64,000 nt of DNA from Siphonodentalium dalli (GCA_032622095.1 CP136064.1:7617512-7681511), one strand, 5' to 3'; counted from the first letter of the stretch, positions 23,901-38,945 are shown. The notes: generated from the sequence alone by a model not told the origin. A program made the numbers and translations.

Positions 23901-26900
23901 TAACGAATATTGTCCGCGTTTTCCCCGAGGAGTTATCTCCCTTTATCTGAAAAAATGTTATTTGATTATCTCGGAAATTATAAGGAGCAGAGCATCGAAA
24001 ATTGGACTGTATACACATCTCGATATGCCCTACTGCCCACGGGCATCAGAACTTGTGTCCGCGCTTTCCCTGAGGAGTTACCGCCCATAGTTGGCAAACC
24101 TCTATTTGATTGTACTCTGTTGTCCTCTTGTATCATTCCAGATAACTGCATGTGGTTTTCATAGTCGTGTTGACCGTTGTCAGTTTAGTCAGAGAAGGAA
24201 ATTTTGACAGGGTCAGACATATATTTTGACACTGGGGTGGGGGGCAAATTGTTTGCAAAATAAAATTTTGATTGACATTCATATATTTAAGTTTATGTAT
24301 TTCCCGAACGAAAACAAACTCATACCGGAAAGGATTTTTGAAATCCGAGAAGAAATGCAAGAGTTACGGGCCCTCAAAGTTTGCAATTTGGGCCCATGTG
24401 CTTGTCCTCACATCTCCTCCGAAGGTATCGAACATAGGATATCATCTTATACGCCAACGTGTGCGGACGGAAGAGAGCACGCGGTGGGCCAAATTTTTCC
24501 AGTGTCTGTTCATTATTGTGGGTCTGGGGAGGGGTGGTCCGTTGTACCAATTTTTAATTCTTCTCCGAATCAGATGAAACTTGGAATATAACATCTCCAA
24601 CATCAGTCGATCTCGAAATTGAAAGAATTTCGAAAATCCATCGAAAACTGACATAATTGCGGACCCTCAAACTTTGCAATTTTGGACCCATGTGCTTGAT
24701 AACACATCTCCTCCGAAGATATCGAACATAGGATGTCATCTGATACGAAAATACGTACGGACTGAAGAGGGCACGCGGTGGACCAAATTTTGCCAGTGTC
24801 GGTTCAGTATTGTGGGTCAGGGGAGGGGTAGTCCGTGGTACCATTTTTGTTATTCTTCTCCGAATCAGATGAAACTTGGAATGTAACATCTACCATATAC
24901 GTTGATCTCGAAGCTGAAAACAGATCGTAAATCCGTGTGAAAATGGCGGAGATTTTGGCCATCCAATTTTGAATTTGGGCCCATATGCTTTCCAATAACC
25001 AAAGTGTTATTCGGGTTCGAATCAGATGAAATTTATGTTGTGCAATCTAGGTCAGCGGCAGATCGCAAAACTGAAAACAATTTTTAAATCCGTTGGAAAC
25101 TAACGGAGTTACGGGCCCTCAAACTTCGCATTTTGTGCCAGGGTTGATGTTTTCCCAATCCCGTCACCCAATTTCGAGGTAGGGGTGGGGTCACGTCCAA
25201 ACACTTGAGATCAACCTACACATGTTAGGACAACATATACTCACAATACTTATATTTTCCGTCCCGAAACTGCGATTCTTTCCACTCATGATTTTCCCTA
25301 TTATTATACTTCCATGGTGTAACCAAGGAAGTATATTGTTTTTCTACTGCGGCCGTTTTCTGTTTAATTGGAAATACTCAGAAACTAATGGGAGGAGGAC
25401 CGCGAAATCTCTAGCGAATGAAGGCATCTAAGGTCTACTAAAAATAATGGTATCCGGATGTTGGTCCAATATCTTTTGACAGAGTTATGGCCCTTTTTCG
25501 ATTATTTTTCATTATTATTATACTGGACACTTTTGCAACCCTTATTACTCGAAAAGTACCAGGAGTAGCACACTAAAACTTGGTACGTATCTTGGGATCA
25601 AAGAGTTGTATGCCATCGTCGCATAACGAATATTGTCCGCGTTTTCCCCGAGGAGTTATCTCCCTTTATCTGAAAAAATGTTATTTGATTATCTCGGAAA
25701 TTATAAGGAGCAGAGCATCGAAAATTGGACTGTATACACATCTCGATATGCCCTACTGCCCACGGGCATCAGAACTTGTGTCCGCGCTTTCCCTGAGGAG
25801 TTACCGCCCATAGTTGGCAAACCTCTATTTGATTGTACTCTGTTGTCCTCTTGTATCATTCCAGATAACTGCATGTGGTTTTCATAGTCGTGTTGACCGT
25901 TGTCAGTTTAGTCAGAGAAGGAAATTTTGACAGGGTCAGACATATATTTTGACACTGGGGTGGGGGGCAAATTGTTTGCAAAATAAAATTTTGATTGACA
26001 TTCATATATTTAAGTTTATGTATTTCCCGAACGAAAACAAACTCATACCGGAAAGGATTTTTGAAATCCGAGAAGAAATGCAAGAGTTACGGGCCCTCAA
26101 AGTTTGCAATTTGGGCCCATGTGCTTGTCCTCACATCTCCTCCGAAGGTATCGAACATAGGATATCATCTTATACGCCAACGTGTGCGGACGGAAGAGAG
26201 CACGCGGTGGGCCAAATTTTTCCAGTGTCTGTTCATTATTGTGGGTCTGGGGAGGGGTGGTCCGTTGTACCAATTTTTAATTCTTCTCCGAATCAGATGA
26301 AACTTGGAATATAACATCTCCAACATCAGTCGATCTCGAAATTGAAAGAATTTCGAAAATCCATCGAAAACTGACATAATTGCGGACCCTCAAACTTTGC
26401 AATTTTGGACCCATGTGCTTGATAACACATCTCCTCCGAAGATATCGAACATAGGATGTCATCTGATACGAAAATACGTACGGACTGAAGAGGGCACGCG
26501 GTGGACCAAATTTTGCCAGTGTCGGTTCAGTATTGTGGGTCAGGGGAGGGGTAGTCCGTGGTACCATTTTTGTTATTCTTCTCCGAATCAGATGAAACTT
26601 GGAATGTAACATCTACCATATACGTTGATCTCGAAGCTGAAAACAGATCGTAAATCCGTGTGAAAATGGCGGAGATTTTGGCCATCCAATTTTGAATTTG
26701 GGCCCATATGCTTTCCAATAACCAAAGTGTTATTCGGGTTCGAATCAGATGAAATTTATGTTGTGCAATCTAGGTCAGCGGCAGATCGCAAAACTGAAAA
26801 CAATTTTTAAATCCGTTGGAAACTAACGGAGTTACGGGCCCTCAAACTTCGCATTTTGTGCCAGGGTTGATGTTTTCCCAATCCCGTCACCCAATTTCGA

Positions 26901-29900
26901 GGTAGGGGTGGGGTCACGTCCAAACACTTGAGATCAACCTACACATGTTAGGACAACATATACTCACAATACTTATATTTTCCGTCCCGAAACTGCGATT
27001 CTTTCCACTCATGATTTTCCCTATTATTATACTTCCATGGTGTAACCAAGGAAGTATATTGTTTTTCTACTGCGGCCGTTTTCTGTTTAATTGGAAATAC
27101 TCAGAAACTAATGGGAGGAGGACCGCGAAATCTCTAGCGAATGAAGGCATCTAAGGTCTACTAAAAATAATGGTATCCGGATGTTGGTCCAATATCTTTT
27201 GACAGAGTTATGGCCCTTTTTCGATTATTTTTCATTATTATTATACTGGACACTTTTGCAACCCTTATTACTCGAAAAGTACCAGGAGTAGCACACTAAA
27301 ACTTGGTACGTATCTTGGGATCAAAGAGTTGTATGCCATCGTCGCATAACGAATATTGTCCGCGTTTTCCCCGAGGAGTTATCTCCCTTTATCTGAAAAA
27401 ATGTTATTTGATTATCTCGGAAATTATAAGGAGCAGAGCATCGAAAATTGGACTGTATACACATCTCGATATGCCCTACTGCCCACGGGCATCAGAACTT
27501 GTGTCCGCGCTTTCCCTGAGGAGTTACCGCCCATAGTTGGCAAACCTCTATTTGATTGTACTCTGTTGTCCTCTTGTATCATTCCAGATAACTGCATGTG
27601 GTTTTCATAGTCGTGTTGACCGTTGTCAGTTTAGTCAGAGAAGGAAATTTTGACAGGGTCAGACATATATTTTGACACTGGGGTGGGGGGCAAATTGTTT
27701 GCAAAATAAAATTTTGATTGACATTCATATATTTAAGTTTATGTATTTCCCGAACGAAAACAAACTCATACCGGAAAGGATTTTTGAAATCCGAGAAGAA
27801 ATGCAAGAGTTACGGGCCCTCAAAGTTTGCAATTTGGGCCCATGTGCTTGTCCTCACATCTCCTCCGAAGGTATCGAACATAGGATATCATCTTATACGC
27901 CAACGTGTGCGGACGGAAGAGAGCACGCGGTGGGCCAAATTTTTCCAGTGTCTGTTCATTATTGTGGGTCTGGGGAGGGGTGGTCCGTTGTACCAATTTT
28001 TAATTCTTCTCCGAATCAGATGAAACTTGGAATATAACATCTCCAACATCAGTCGATCTCGAAATTGAAAGAATTTCGAAAATCCATCGAAAACTGACAT
28101 AATTGCGGACCCTCAAACTTTGCAATTTTGGACCCATGTGCTTGATAACACATCTCCTCCGAAGATATCGAACATAGGATGTCATCTGATACGAAAATAC
28201 GTACGGACTGAAGAGGGCACGCGGTGGACCAAATTTTGCCAGTGTCGGTTCAGTATTGTGGGTCAGGGGAGGGGTAGTCCGTGGTACCATTTTTGTTATT
28301 CTTCTCCGAATCAGATGAAACTTGGAATGTAACATCTACCATATACGTTGATCTCGAAGCTGAAAACAGATCGTAAATCCGTGTGAAAATGGCGGAGATT
28401 TTGGCCATCCAATTTTGAATTTGGGCCCATATGCTTTCCAATAACCAAAGTGTTATTCGGGTTCGAATCAGATGAAATTTATGTTGTGCAATCTAGGTCA
28501 GCGGCAGATCGCAAAACTGAAAACAATTTTTAAATCCGTTGGAAACTAACGGAGTTACGGGCCCTCAAACTTCGCATTTTGTGCCAGGGTTGATGTTTTC
28601 CCAATCCCGTCACCCAATTTCGAGGTAGGGGTGGGGTCACGTCCAAACACTTGAGATCAACCTACACATGTTAGGACAACATATACTCACAATACTTATA
28701 TTTTCCGTCCCGAAACTGCGATTCTTTCCACTCATGATTTTCCCTATTATTATACTTCCATGGTGTAACCAAGGAAGTATATTGTTTTTCTACTGCGGCC
28801 GTTTTCTGTTTAATTGGAAATACTCAGAAACTAATGGGAGGAGGACCGCGAAATCTCTAGCGAATGAAGGCATCTAAGGTCTACTAAAAATAATGGTATC
28901 CGGATGTTGGTCCAATATCTTTTGACAGAGTTATGGCCCTTTTTCGATTATTTTTCATTATTATTATACTGGACACTTTTGCAACCCTTATTACTCGAAA
29001 AGTACCAGGAGTAGCACACTAAAACTTGGTACGTATCTTGGGATCAAAGAGTTGTATGCCATCGTCGCATAACGAATATTGTCCGCGTTTTCCCCGAGGA
29101 GTTATCTCCCTTTATCTGAAAAAATGTTATTTGATTATCTCGGAAATTATAAGGAGCAGAGCATCGAAAATTGGACTGTATACACATCTCGATATGCCCT
29201 ACTGCCCACGGGCATCAGAACTTGTGTCCGCGCTTTCCCTGAGGAGTTACCGCCCATAGTTGGCAAACCTCTATTTGATTGTACTCTGTTGTCCTCTTGT
29301 ATCATTCCAGATAACTGCATGTGGTTTTCATAGTCGTGTTGACCGTTGTCAGTTTAGTCAGAGAAGGAAATTTTGACAGGGTCAGACATATATTTTGACA
29401 CTGGGGTGGGGGGCAAATTGTTTGCAAAATAAAATTTTGATTGACATTCATATATTTAAGTTTATGTATTTCCCGAACGAAAACAAACTCATACCGGAAA
29501 GGATTTTTGAAATCCGAGAAGAAATGCAAGAGTTACGGGCCCTCAAAGTTTGCAATTTGGGCCCATGTGCTTGTCCTCACATCTCCTCCGAAGGTATCGA
29601 ACATAGGATATCATCTTATACGCCAACGTGTGCGGACGGAAGAGAGCACGCGGTGGGCCAAATTTTTCCAGTGTCTGTTCATTATTGTGGGTCTGGGGAG
29701 GGGTGGTCCGTTGTACCAATTTTTAATTCTTCTCCGAATCAGATGAAACTTGGAATATAACATCTCCAACATCAGTCGATCTCGAAATTGAAAGAATTTC
29801 GAAAATCCATCGAAAACTGACATAATTGCGGACCCTCAAACTTTGCAATTTTGGACCCATGTGCTTGATAACACATCTCCTCCGAAGATATCGAACATAG

Positions 29901-32900
29901 GATGTCATCTGATACGAAAATACGTACGGACTGAAGAGGGCACGCGGTGGACCAAATTTTGCCAGTGTCGGTTCAGTATTGTGGGTCAGGGGAGGGGTAG
30001 TCCGTGGTACCATTTTTGTTATTCTTCTCCGAATCAGATGAAACTTGGAATGTAACATCTACCATATACGTTGATCTCGAAGCTGAAAACAGATCGTAAA
30101 TCCGTGTGAAAATGGCGGAGATTTTGGCCATCCAATTTTGAATTTGGGCCCATATGCTTTCCAATAACCAAAGTGTTATTCGGGTTCGAATCAGATGAAA
30201 TTTATGTTGTGCAATCTAGGTCAGCGGCAGATCGCAAAACTGAAAACAATTTTTAAATCCGTTGGAAACTAACGGAGTTACGGGCCCTCAAACTTCGCAT
30301 TTTGTGCCAGGGTTGATGTTTTCCCAATCCCGTCACCCAATTTCGAGGTAGGGGTGGGGTCACGTCCAAACACTTGAGATCAACCTACACATGTTAGGAC
30401 AACATATACTCACAATACTTATATTTTCCGTCCCGAAACTGCGATTCTTTCCACTCATGATTTTCCCTATTATTATACTTCCATGGTGTAACCAAGGAAG
30501 TATATTGTTTTTCTACTGCGGCCGTTTTCTGTTTAATTGGAAATACTCAGAAACTAATGGGAGGAGGACCGCGAAATCTCTAGCGAATGAAGGCATCTAA
30601 GGTCTACTAAAAATAATGGTATCCGGATGTTGGTCCAATATCTTTTGACAGAGTTATGGCCCTTTTTCGATTATTTTTCATTATTATTATACTGGACACT
30701 TTTGCAACCCTTATTACTCGAAAAGTACCAGGAGTAGCACACTAAAACTTGGTACGTATCTTGGGATCAAAGAGTTGTATGCCATCGTCGCATAACGAAT
30801 ATTGTCCGCGTTTTCCCCGAGGAGTTATCTCCCTTTATCTGAAAAAATGTTATTTGATTATCTCGGAAATTATAAGGAGCAGAGCATCGAAAATTGGACT
30901 GTATACACATCTCGATATGCCCTACTGCCCACGGGCATCAGAACTTGTGTCCGCGCTTTCCCTGAGGAGTTACCGCCCATAGTTGGCAAACCTCTATTTG
31001 ATTGTACTCTGTTGTCCTCTTGTATCATTCCAGATAACTGCATGTGGTTTTCATAGTCGTGTTGACCGTTGTCAGTTTAGTCAGAGAAGGAAATTTTGAC
31101 AGGGTCAGACATATATTTTGACACTGGGGTGGGGGGCAAATTGTTTGCAAAATAAAATTTTGATTGACATTCATATATTTAAGTTTATGTATTTCCCGAA
31201 CGAAAACAAACTCATACCGGAAAGGATTTTTGAAATCCGAGAAGAAATGCAAGAGTTACGGGCCCTCAAAGTTTGCAATTTGGGCCCATGTGCTTGTCCT
31301 CACATCTCCTCCGAAGGTATCGAACATAGGATATCATCTTATACGCCAACGTGTGCGGACGGAAGAGAGCACGCGGTGGGCCAAATTTTTCCAGTGTCTG
31401 TTCATTATTGTGGGTCTGGGGAGGGGTGGTCCGTTGTACCAATTTTTAATTCTTCTCCGAATCAGATGAAACTTGGAATATAACATCTCCAACATCAGTC
31501 GATCTCGAAATTGAAAGAATTTCGAAAATCCATCGAAAACTGACATAATTGCGGACCCTCAAACTTTGCAATTTTGGACCCATGTGCTTGATAACACATC
31601 TCCTCCGAAGATATCGAACATAGGATGTCATCTGATACGAAAATACGTACGGACTGAAGAGGGCACGCGGTGGACCAAATTTTGCCAGTGTCGGTTCAGT
31701 ATTGTGGGTCAGGGGAGGGGTAGTCCGTGGTACCATTTTTGTTATTCTTCTCCGAATCAGATGAAACTTGGAATGTAACATCTACCATATACGTTGATCT
31801 CGAAGCTGAAAACAGATCGTAAATCCGTGTGAAAATGGCGGAGATTTTGGCCATCCAATTTTGAATTTGGGCCCATATGCTTTCCAATAACCAAAGTGTT
31901 ATTCGGGTTCGAATCAGATGAAATTTATGTTGTGCAATCTAGGTCAGCGGCAGATCGCAAAACTGAAAACAATTTTTAAATCCGTTGGAAACTAACGGAG
32001 TTACGGGCCCTCAAACTTCGCATTTTGTGCCAGGGTTGATGTTTTCCCAATCCCGTCACCCAATTTCGAGGTAGGGGTGGGGTCACGTCCAAACACTTGA
32101 GATCAACCTACACATGTTAGGACAACATATACTCACAATACTTATATTTTCCGTCCCGAAACTGCGATTCTTTCCACTCATGATTTTCCCTATTATTATA
32201 CTTCCATGGTGTAACCAAGGAAGTATATTGTTTTTCTACTGCGGCCGTTTTCTGTTTAATTGGAAATACTCAGAAACTAATGGGAGGAGGACCGCGAAAT
32301 CTCTAGCGAATGAAGGCATCTAAGGTCTACTAAAAATAATGGTATCCGGATGTTGGTCCAATATCTTTTGACAGAGTTATGGCCCTTTTTCGATTATTTT
32401 TCATTATTATTATACTGGACACTTTTGCAACCCTTATTACTCGAAAAGTACCAGGAGTAGCACACTAAAACTTGGTACGTATCTTGGGATCAAAGAGTTG
32501 TATGCCATCGTCGCATAACGAATATTGTCCGCGTTTTCCCCGAGGAGTTATCTCCCTTTATCTGAAAAAATGTTATTTGATTATCTCGGAAATTATAAGG
32601 AGCAGAGCATCGAAAATTGGACTGTATACACATCTCGATATGCCCTACTGCCCACGGGCATCAGAACTTGTGTCCGCGCTTTCCCTGAGGAGTTACCGCC
32701 CATAGTTGGCAAACCTCTATTTGATTGTACTCTGTTGTCCTCTTGTATCATTCCAGATAACTGCATGTGGTTTTCATAGTCGTGTTGACCGTTGTCAGTT
32801 TAGTCAGAGAAGGAAATTTTGACAGGGTCAGACATATATTTTGACACTGGGGTGGGGGGCAAATTGTTTGCAAAATAAAATTTTGATTGACATTCATATA

Positions 32901-35900
32901 TTTAAGTTTATGTATTTCCCGAACGAAAACAAACTCATACCGGAAAGGATTTTTGAAATCCGAGAAGAAATGCAAGAGTTACGGGCCCTCAAAGTTTGCA
33001 ATTTGGGCCCATGTGCTTGTCCTCACATCTCCTCCGAAGGTATCGAACATAGGATATCATCTTATACGCCAACGTGTGCGGACGGAAGAGAGCACGCGGT
33101 GGGCCAAATTTTTCCAGTGTCTGTTCATTATTGTGGGTCTGGGGAGGGGTGGTCCGTTGTACCAATTTTTAATTCTTCTCCGAATCAGATGAAACTTGGA
33201 ATATAACATCTCCAACATCAGTCGATCTCGAAATTGAAAGAATTTCGAAAATCCATCGAAAACTGACATAATTGCGGACCCTCAAACTTTGCAATTTTGG
33301 ACCCATGTGCTTGATAACACATCTCCTCCGAAGATATCGAACATAGGATGTCATCTGATACGAAAATACGTACGGACTGAAGAGGGCACGCGGTGGACCA
33401 AATTTTGCCAGTGTCGGTTCAGTATTGTGGGTCAGGGGAGGGGTAGTCCGTGGTACCATTTTTGTTATTCTTCTCCGAATCAGATGAAACTTGGAATGTA
33501 ACATCTACCATATACGTTGATCTCGAAGCTGAAAACAGATCGTAAATCCGTGTGAAAATGGCGGAGATTTTGGCCATCCAATTTTGAATTTGGGCCCATA
33601 TGCTTTCCAATAACCAAAGTGTTATTCGGGTTCGAATCAGATGAAATTTATGTTGTGCAATCTAGGTCAGCGGCAGATCGCAAAACTGAAAACAATTTTT
33701 AAATCCGTTGGAAACTAACGGAGTTACGGGCCCTCAAACTTCGCATTTTGTGCCAGGGTTGATGTTTTCCCAATCCCGTCACCCAATTTCGAGGTAGGGG
33801 TGGGGTCACGTCCAAACACTTGAGATCAACCTACACATGTTAGGACAACATATACTCACAATACTTATATTTTCCGTCCCGAAACTGCGATTCTTTCCAC
33901 TCATGATTTTCCCTATTATTATACTTCCATGGTGTAACCAAGGAAGTATATTGTTTTTCTACTGCGGCCGTTTTCTGTTTAATTGGAAATACTCAGAAAC
34001 TAATGGGAGGAGGACCGCGAAATCTCTAGCGAATGAAGGCATCTAAGGTCTACTAAAAATAATGGTATCCGGATGTTGGTCCAATATCTTTTGACAGAGT
34101 TATGGCCCTTTTTCGATTATTTTTCATTATTATTATACTGGACACTTTTGCAACCCTTATTACTCGAAAAGTACCAGGAGTAGCACACTAAAACTTGGTA
34201 CGTATCTTGGGATCAAAGAGTTGTATGCCATCGTCGCATAACGAATATTGTCCGCGTTTTCCCCGAGGAGTTATCTCCCTTTATCTGAAAAAATGTTATT
34301 TGATTATCTCGGAAATTATAAGGAGCAGAGCATCGAAAATTGGACTGTATACACATCTCGATATGCCCTACTGCCCACGGGCATCAGAACTTGTGTCCGC
34401 GCTTTCCCTGAGGAGTTACCGCCCATAGTTGGCAAACCTCTATTTGATTGTACTCTGTTGTCCTCTTGTATCATTCCAGATAACTGCATGTGGTTTTCAT
34501 AGTCGTGTTGACCGTTGTCAGTTTAGTCAGAGAAGGAAATTTTGACAGGGTCAGACATATATTTTGACACTGGGGTGGGGGGCAAATTGTTTGCAAAATA
34601 AAATTTTGATTGACATTCATATATTTAAGTTTATGTATTTCCCGAACGAAAACAAACTCATACCGGAAAGGATTTTTGAAATCCGAGAAGAAATGCAAGA
34701 GTTACGGGCCCTCAAAGTTTGCAATTTGGGCCCATGTGCTTGTCCTCACATCTCCTCCGAAGGTATCGAACATAGGATATCATCTTATACGCCAACGTGT
34801 GCGGACGGAAGAGAGCACGCGGTGGGCCAAATTTTTCCAGTGTCTGTTCATTATTGTGGGTCTGGGGAGGGGTGGTCCGTTGTACCAATTTTTAATTCTT
34901 CTCCGAATCAGATGAAACTTGGAATATAACATCTCCAACATCAGTCGATCTCGAAATTGAAAGAATTTCGAAAATCCATCGAAAACTGACATAATTGCGG
35001 ACCCTCAAACTTTGCAATTTTGGACCCATGTGCTTGATAACACATCTCCTCCGAAGATATCGAACATAGGATGTCATCTGATACGAAAATACGTACGGAC
35101 TGAAGAGGGCACGCGGTGGACCAAATTTTGCCAGTGTCGGTTCAGTATTGTGGGTCAGGGGAGGGGTAGTCCGTGGTACCATTTTTGTTATTCTTCTCCG
35201 AATCAGATGAAACTTGGAATGTAACATCTACCATATACGTTGATCTCGAAGCTGAAAACAGATCGTAAATCCGTGTGAAAATGGCGGAGATTTTGGCCAT
35301 CCAATTTTGAATTTGGGCCCATATGCTTTCCAATAACCAAAGTGTTATTCGGGTTCGAATCAGATGAAATTTATGTTGTGCAATCTAGGTCAGCGGCAGA
35401 TCGCAAAACTGAAAACAATTTTTAAATCCGTTGGAAACTAACGGAGTTACGGGCCCTCAAACTTCGCATTTTGTGCCAGGGTTGATGTTTTCCCAATCCC
35501 GTCACCCAATTTCGAGGTAGGGGTGGGGTCACGTCCAAACACTTGAGATCAACCTACACATGTTAGGACAACATATACTCACAATACTTATATTTTCCGT
35601 CCCGAAACTGCGATTCTTTCCACTCATGATTTTCCCTATTATTATACTTCCATGGTGTAACCAAGGAAGTATATTGTTTTTCTACTGCGGCCGTTTTCTG
35701 TTTAATTGGAAATACTCAGAAACTAATGGGAGGAGGACCGCGAAATCTCTAGCGAATGAAGGCATCTAAGGTCTACTAAAAATAATGGTATCCGGATGTT
35801 GGTCCAATATCTTTTGACAGAGTTATGGCCCTTTTTCGATTATTTTTCATTATTATTATACTGGACACTTTTGCAACCCTTATTACTCGAAAAGTACCAG

Positions 35901-36484
35901 GAGTAGCACACTAAAACTTGGTACGTATCTTGGGATCAAAGAGTTGTATGCCATCGTCGCATAACGAATATTGTCCGCGTTTTCCCCGAGGAGTTATCTC
36001 CCTTTATCTGAAAAAATGTTATTTGATTATCTCGGAAATTATAAGGAGCAGAGCATCGAAAATTGGACTGTATACACATCTCGATATGCCCTACTGCCCA
36101 CGGGCATCAGAACTTGTGTCCGCGCTTTCCCTGAGGAGTTACCGCCCATAGTTGGCAAACCTCTATTTGATTGTACTCTGTTGTCCTCTTGTATCATTCC
36201 AGATAACTGCATGTGGTTTTCATAGTCGTGTTGACCGTTGTCAGTTTAGTCAGAGAAGGAAATTTTGACAGGGTCAGACATATATTTTGACACTGGGGTG
36301 GGGGGCAAATTGTTTGCAAAATAAAATTTTGATTGACATTCATATATTTAAGTTTATGTATTTCCCGAACGAAAACAAACTCATACCGGAAAGGATTTTT
36401 GAAATCCGAGAAGAAATGCAAGAGTTACGGGCCCTCAAAGTTTGCAATTTGGGCCCATGTGCTTGTCCTCACATCTCCTCCGAA
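14965..36484 (+). repeat. Tandem array of a 1723-bp unit: 12 complete copies plus a truncated 13th
   Basis: Copies begin with ATTATACTTCCATGGTGTAA at 14965, 16688, 18411, 20134, 21857, 23580, 25303, 27026, 28749, 30472, 32195, 33918 and 35641; the last breaks at 36484. Spacing is exactly 1723 throughout, so no indels have accumulated. I saw only one difference between copies: near 15787 copy 1 reads TTGATAACACAT where copies 2-12 read TTGTCCTCACAT. The unit has a 5' module of about 225 bp that starts with the near-palindrome TACTTCCATGGTGTAACCA and continues AGGAAGTA, then an (ATT)n link, then a module of about 1.5 kb containing three diverged sub-repeats of about 290 bp. All open frames in it are short, overlap on both strands and recur identically; none resembles a known protein. 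Confidence 0.97.
15730..16530 (+). repeat. Three internal sub-repeats of about 290 bp within the 1723-bp unit (copy 1 shown)
   Basis: The landmark GGGCCCATGTGCTTGATAAC (diverged in each) recurs near 15776, 16070 and 16364, each preceded by a TTACGGGCCCTCAAA-type segment and followed by a GAATCAGATGAAA segment. The same internal structure is present in every array copy, so the 1723-bp unit itself arose partly by older tandem duplication. Confidence 0.85.
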
Positions 36485-37390
36485 GATTCAGATTATGCTA
36501 CACCCGAAACGGAGATGACTTTTGGGAAATCCAGAGTCCAAAACGGATCGAAATCGCCCTGTTCCAGAAAAGTCGTTCATTTTGTTTTCACTTTTTGAAA
36601 AAGGCTCCAATATTTCAACCAAAACTTTTGGACTTAAAACATTATTTTTTTCTCAGTCAAGTGAAAAGAGCTCTTCAAAATAATTCCGCTTATATATATA
36701 ATATATATTATCTATATATACGCCAAAAATTTGTCACTCCCCTCTCTCCTTCCTCCGGCTACCCCATCCCCCGTGGGATGGAACCTACCTCCGATTCGAA
36801 TACACCCGTCATGCCGCGGGCCAGTCTCATTCCTCTACCAGAGAACTGATAGAACGCCCGTCGAATACCAACAATCATTTCCAGAGTGCTATATTGGTAT
36901 GAGTTCATATCGGAGCCGTTATAAAGCAAATAACTTGGATTTTAATATAAACCCACCTATTCGTAAATTGTGTAGCCCATGGTGTGTGGTAAATTATCAT
37001 TTTATCGTGTATAGTGTGTCATGAGCTATCTGCGTGCGTGCATTTCACTTTTGTATTTTCTTTCGCATCTTCAACGCACTGCATATCATATACAACCAAA
37101 CAAAATACAAACATTACATTAATTTGATCACACAAGACTTCGTTATATGGTGTATATTTCTACTAACGTAATGACGACGTATAGCCAATTATTCCATTTG
37201 CGATAACAACGATAAACACATAGAAACATGCAAACATCATCAGTTTCGTAAGATCAATTTGTATATTGTTTATATTCTAGTTATTTATCGAATATAAAAA
37301 GCATCTTTACATTATCTTTAGTTTGGTATTATTCGTATTTGATGATTAAAATACACCAAAACATGTTAAAAATAAAAAATAAAAAAAGAT

Positions 37391-37470
37391 AATTTGACGG
37401 GATTCGAACTCACGTCGCAATAAAACACATACTGAATGTTTGACGCTCTCTCCACTCGGCTACGCACTGC
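37391..37470 (-). ncRNA. tRNA-like sequence (pseudo-tRNA or SINE head), copy 1
   Basis: Read on the minus strand it has an A-box-like TAGCCGAGTGG and a B-box-like GAGTTCGAATCCC at normal tRNA spacing, followed by a T-rich run (T7) suited to Pol III termination. The T-arm partly pairs. The acceptor ends (CAGTGCG and CAAATTA) do not pair and I find no good anticodon stem, so it is not a functional tRNA as read. Confidence 0.55.
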
Positions 37471-37661
37471 GCTGTTAATTTATAAGAAAATATATTAGTA
37501 TTAAATATGTAGGCATATAACTGTGTATATTTAAACTTTATATCCAAACTGATTGAAATCGAATATAAAAAGCATCTTTACATTATCTTTAGTTTGGTAT
37601 TATTCGTATTTGATGATTAAAATACACCAAAACATGTTAAAAATAAAAAATAAAAAAAGAT

Positions 37662-37742
37662 AATTTGACGGGATTCGAACTCACGTCGCAATAAAAACAC
37701 AAGCTGAAGGTTTGACGCTCTGACCACTCGACTACGCACTGC
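37662..37742 (-). ncRNA. tRNA-like sequence, copy 2
   Basis: Same layout as copy 1 with A-box TAGTCGAGTGG, B-box GAGTTCGAATCCC and downstream T7. It differs from copy 1 in the presumed anticodon arm (CCTTCAGCTTG against CATTCAGTATG). Confidence 0.55.
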
Positions 37743-38945
37743 GCTATTAATTTATAAGAAAATATATTAGTATTAAATATATAGGCATATAACTGTGTAT
37801 ATTTAAACTTTATATCCAAACTGATTGAAATGCGTGACTATATATATATACCCCTTTCCGCTATACGGGGAACAGGAAAATGCACCTATTCTTCCCACCA
37901 AATCCAAAAGGGCTAATTAAAGAGCAAGGTAATGCCGTAGCAGGTACATTTGGATATTCTATTCACGCCCCCCCCCCAAATCTTGACCGCTATACTTCAA
38001 ATTCAAACATCGAGAATTTTTTTTTTGACGAGTACATCTGATAGCTAGTGTTCACGCGCATCTAGAGCGCAATTTTCTAATTTTCAGATGGAACGGAACG
38101 GTTTACTCGTGACAACGCTATATATCATAAATATGTATACTTCTGTAGTCTATCACTAGCCGATTTTTAGCCCCAAATCCAAACGGGCCGATGTAGGAGC
38201 GAGTTTAATGCGGTGGTACATAAGCCGGTATACTGTAGGTATGACTCTAAAATTTGACCTCTCTAATATAAACGCAACCTGCTCAAGGGAGTGTTTGTGT
38301 CGGGTGGGTTCAGATTTGGAAAATTCCACCGAAGATCAAATGGGCAAAATTACTCCGAAAATCATATATTGAGATAAAAACTTTTCGATGAGTGGATGTG
38401 ATAAGTAGTATATACACGCAAGATTAGTACACTTTTTAATGATTTATATTGAACGGTTTAACCCTGGTAGCGTATAACGTTGTGACCGGTGATATATATT
38501 ACTCAAATTCAAACCCTCTCTTCATGACGCAAATTCAAACGGACTTAGCAAGAAGCAAGGCAAATGCATGAATATGCTCACCGATATACTATATAGGTAT
38601 GTCCGCTCTACTGTAAAAGTAACATATTGTCACGATTTGACCTGTCCAAAACACTCCCCGGACAAAAGTTTTCCTAGGTATAAAATTTCGTCGAAATCCG
38701 ATCGTTTTACTCGATTTGACCTTGAACTTACCATTTCGAATGTCAATGTCAGGTCGGGGTCACGACTTGACCCGCCCAAAAGACTCCCCGGACAAAAGTA
38801 CCCCTAGGTATCAAATTTCGTGGAAATCCGCATGTTTTACCCGATTTGACCTTCGATTGACCATTTTGAAGACCAAGGTCAGGTCGGGATGGGATGGGAT
38901 GGGATGGAATACCATGGAAGTATATCTGATTCCATGGAATCTGAC

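Larger units (their letters stand above)
37289..37829 (-). repeat. Two tandem 271-bp units each carrying a tRNA-like sequence
   Basis: CGAATATAAAAAGCATCTTT starts at 37289 and again at 37560. The two units differ mainly inside the tRNA-like part. The pair is duplicated at 42132-42672 as part of segment C'. Confidence 0.9.
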
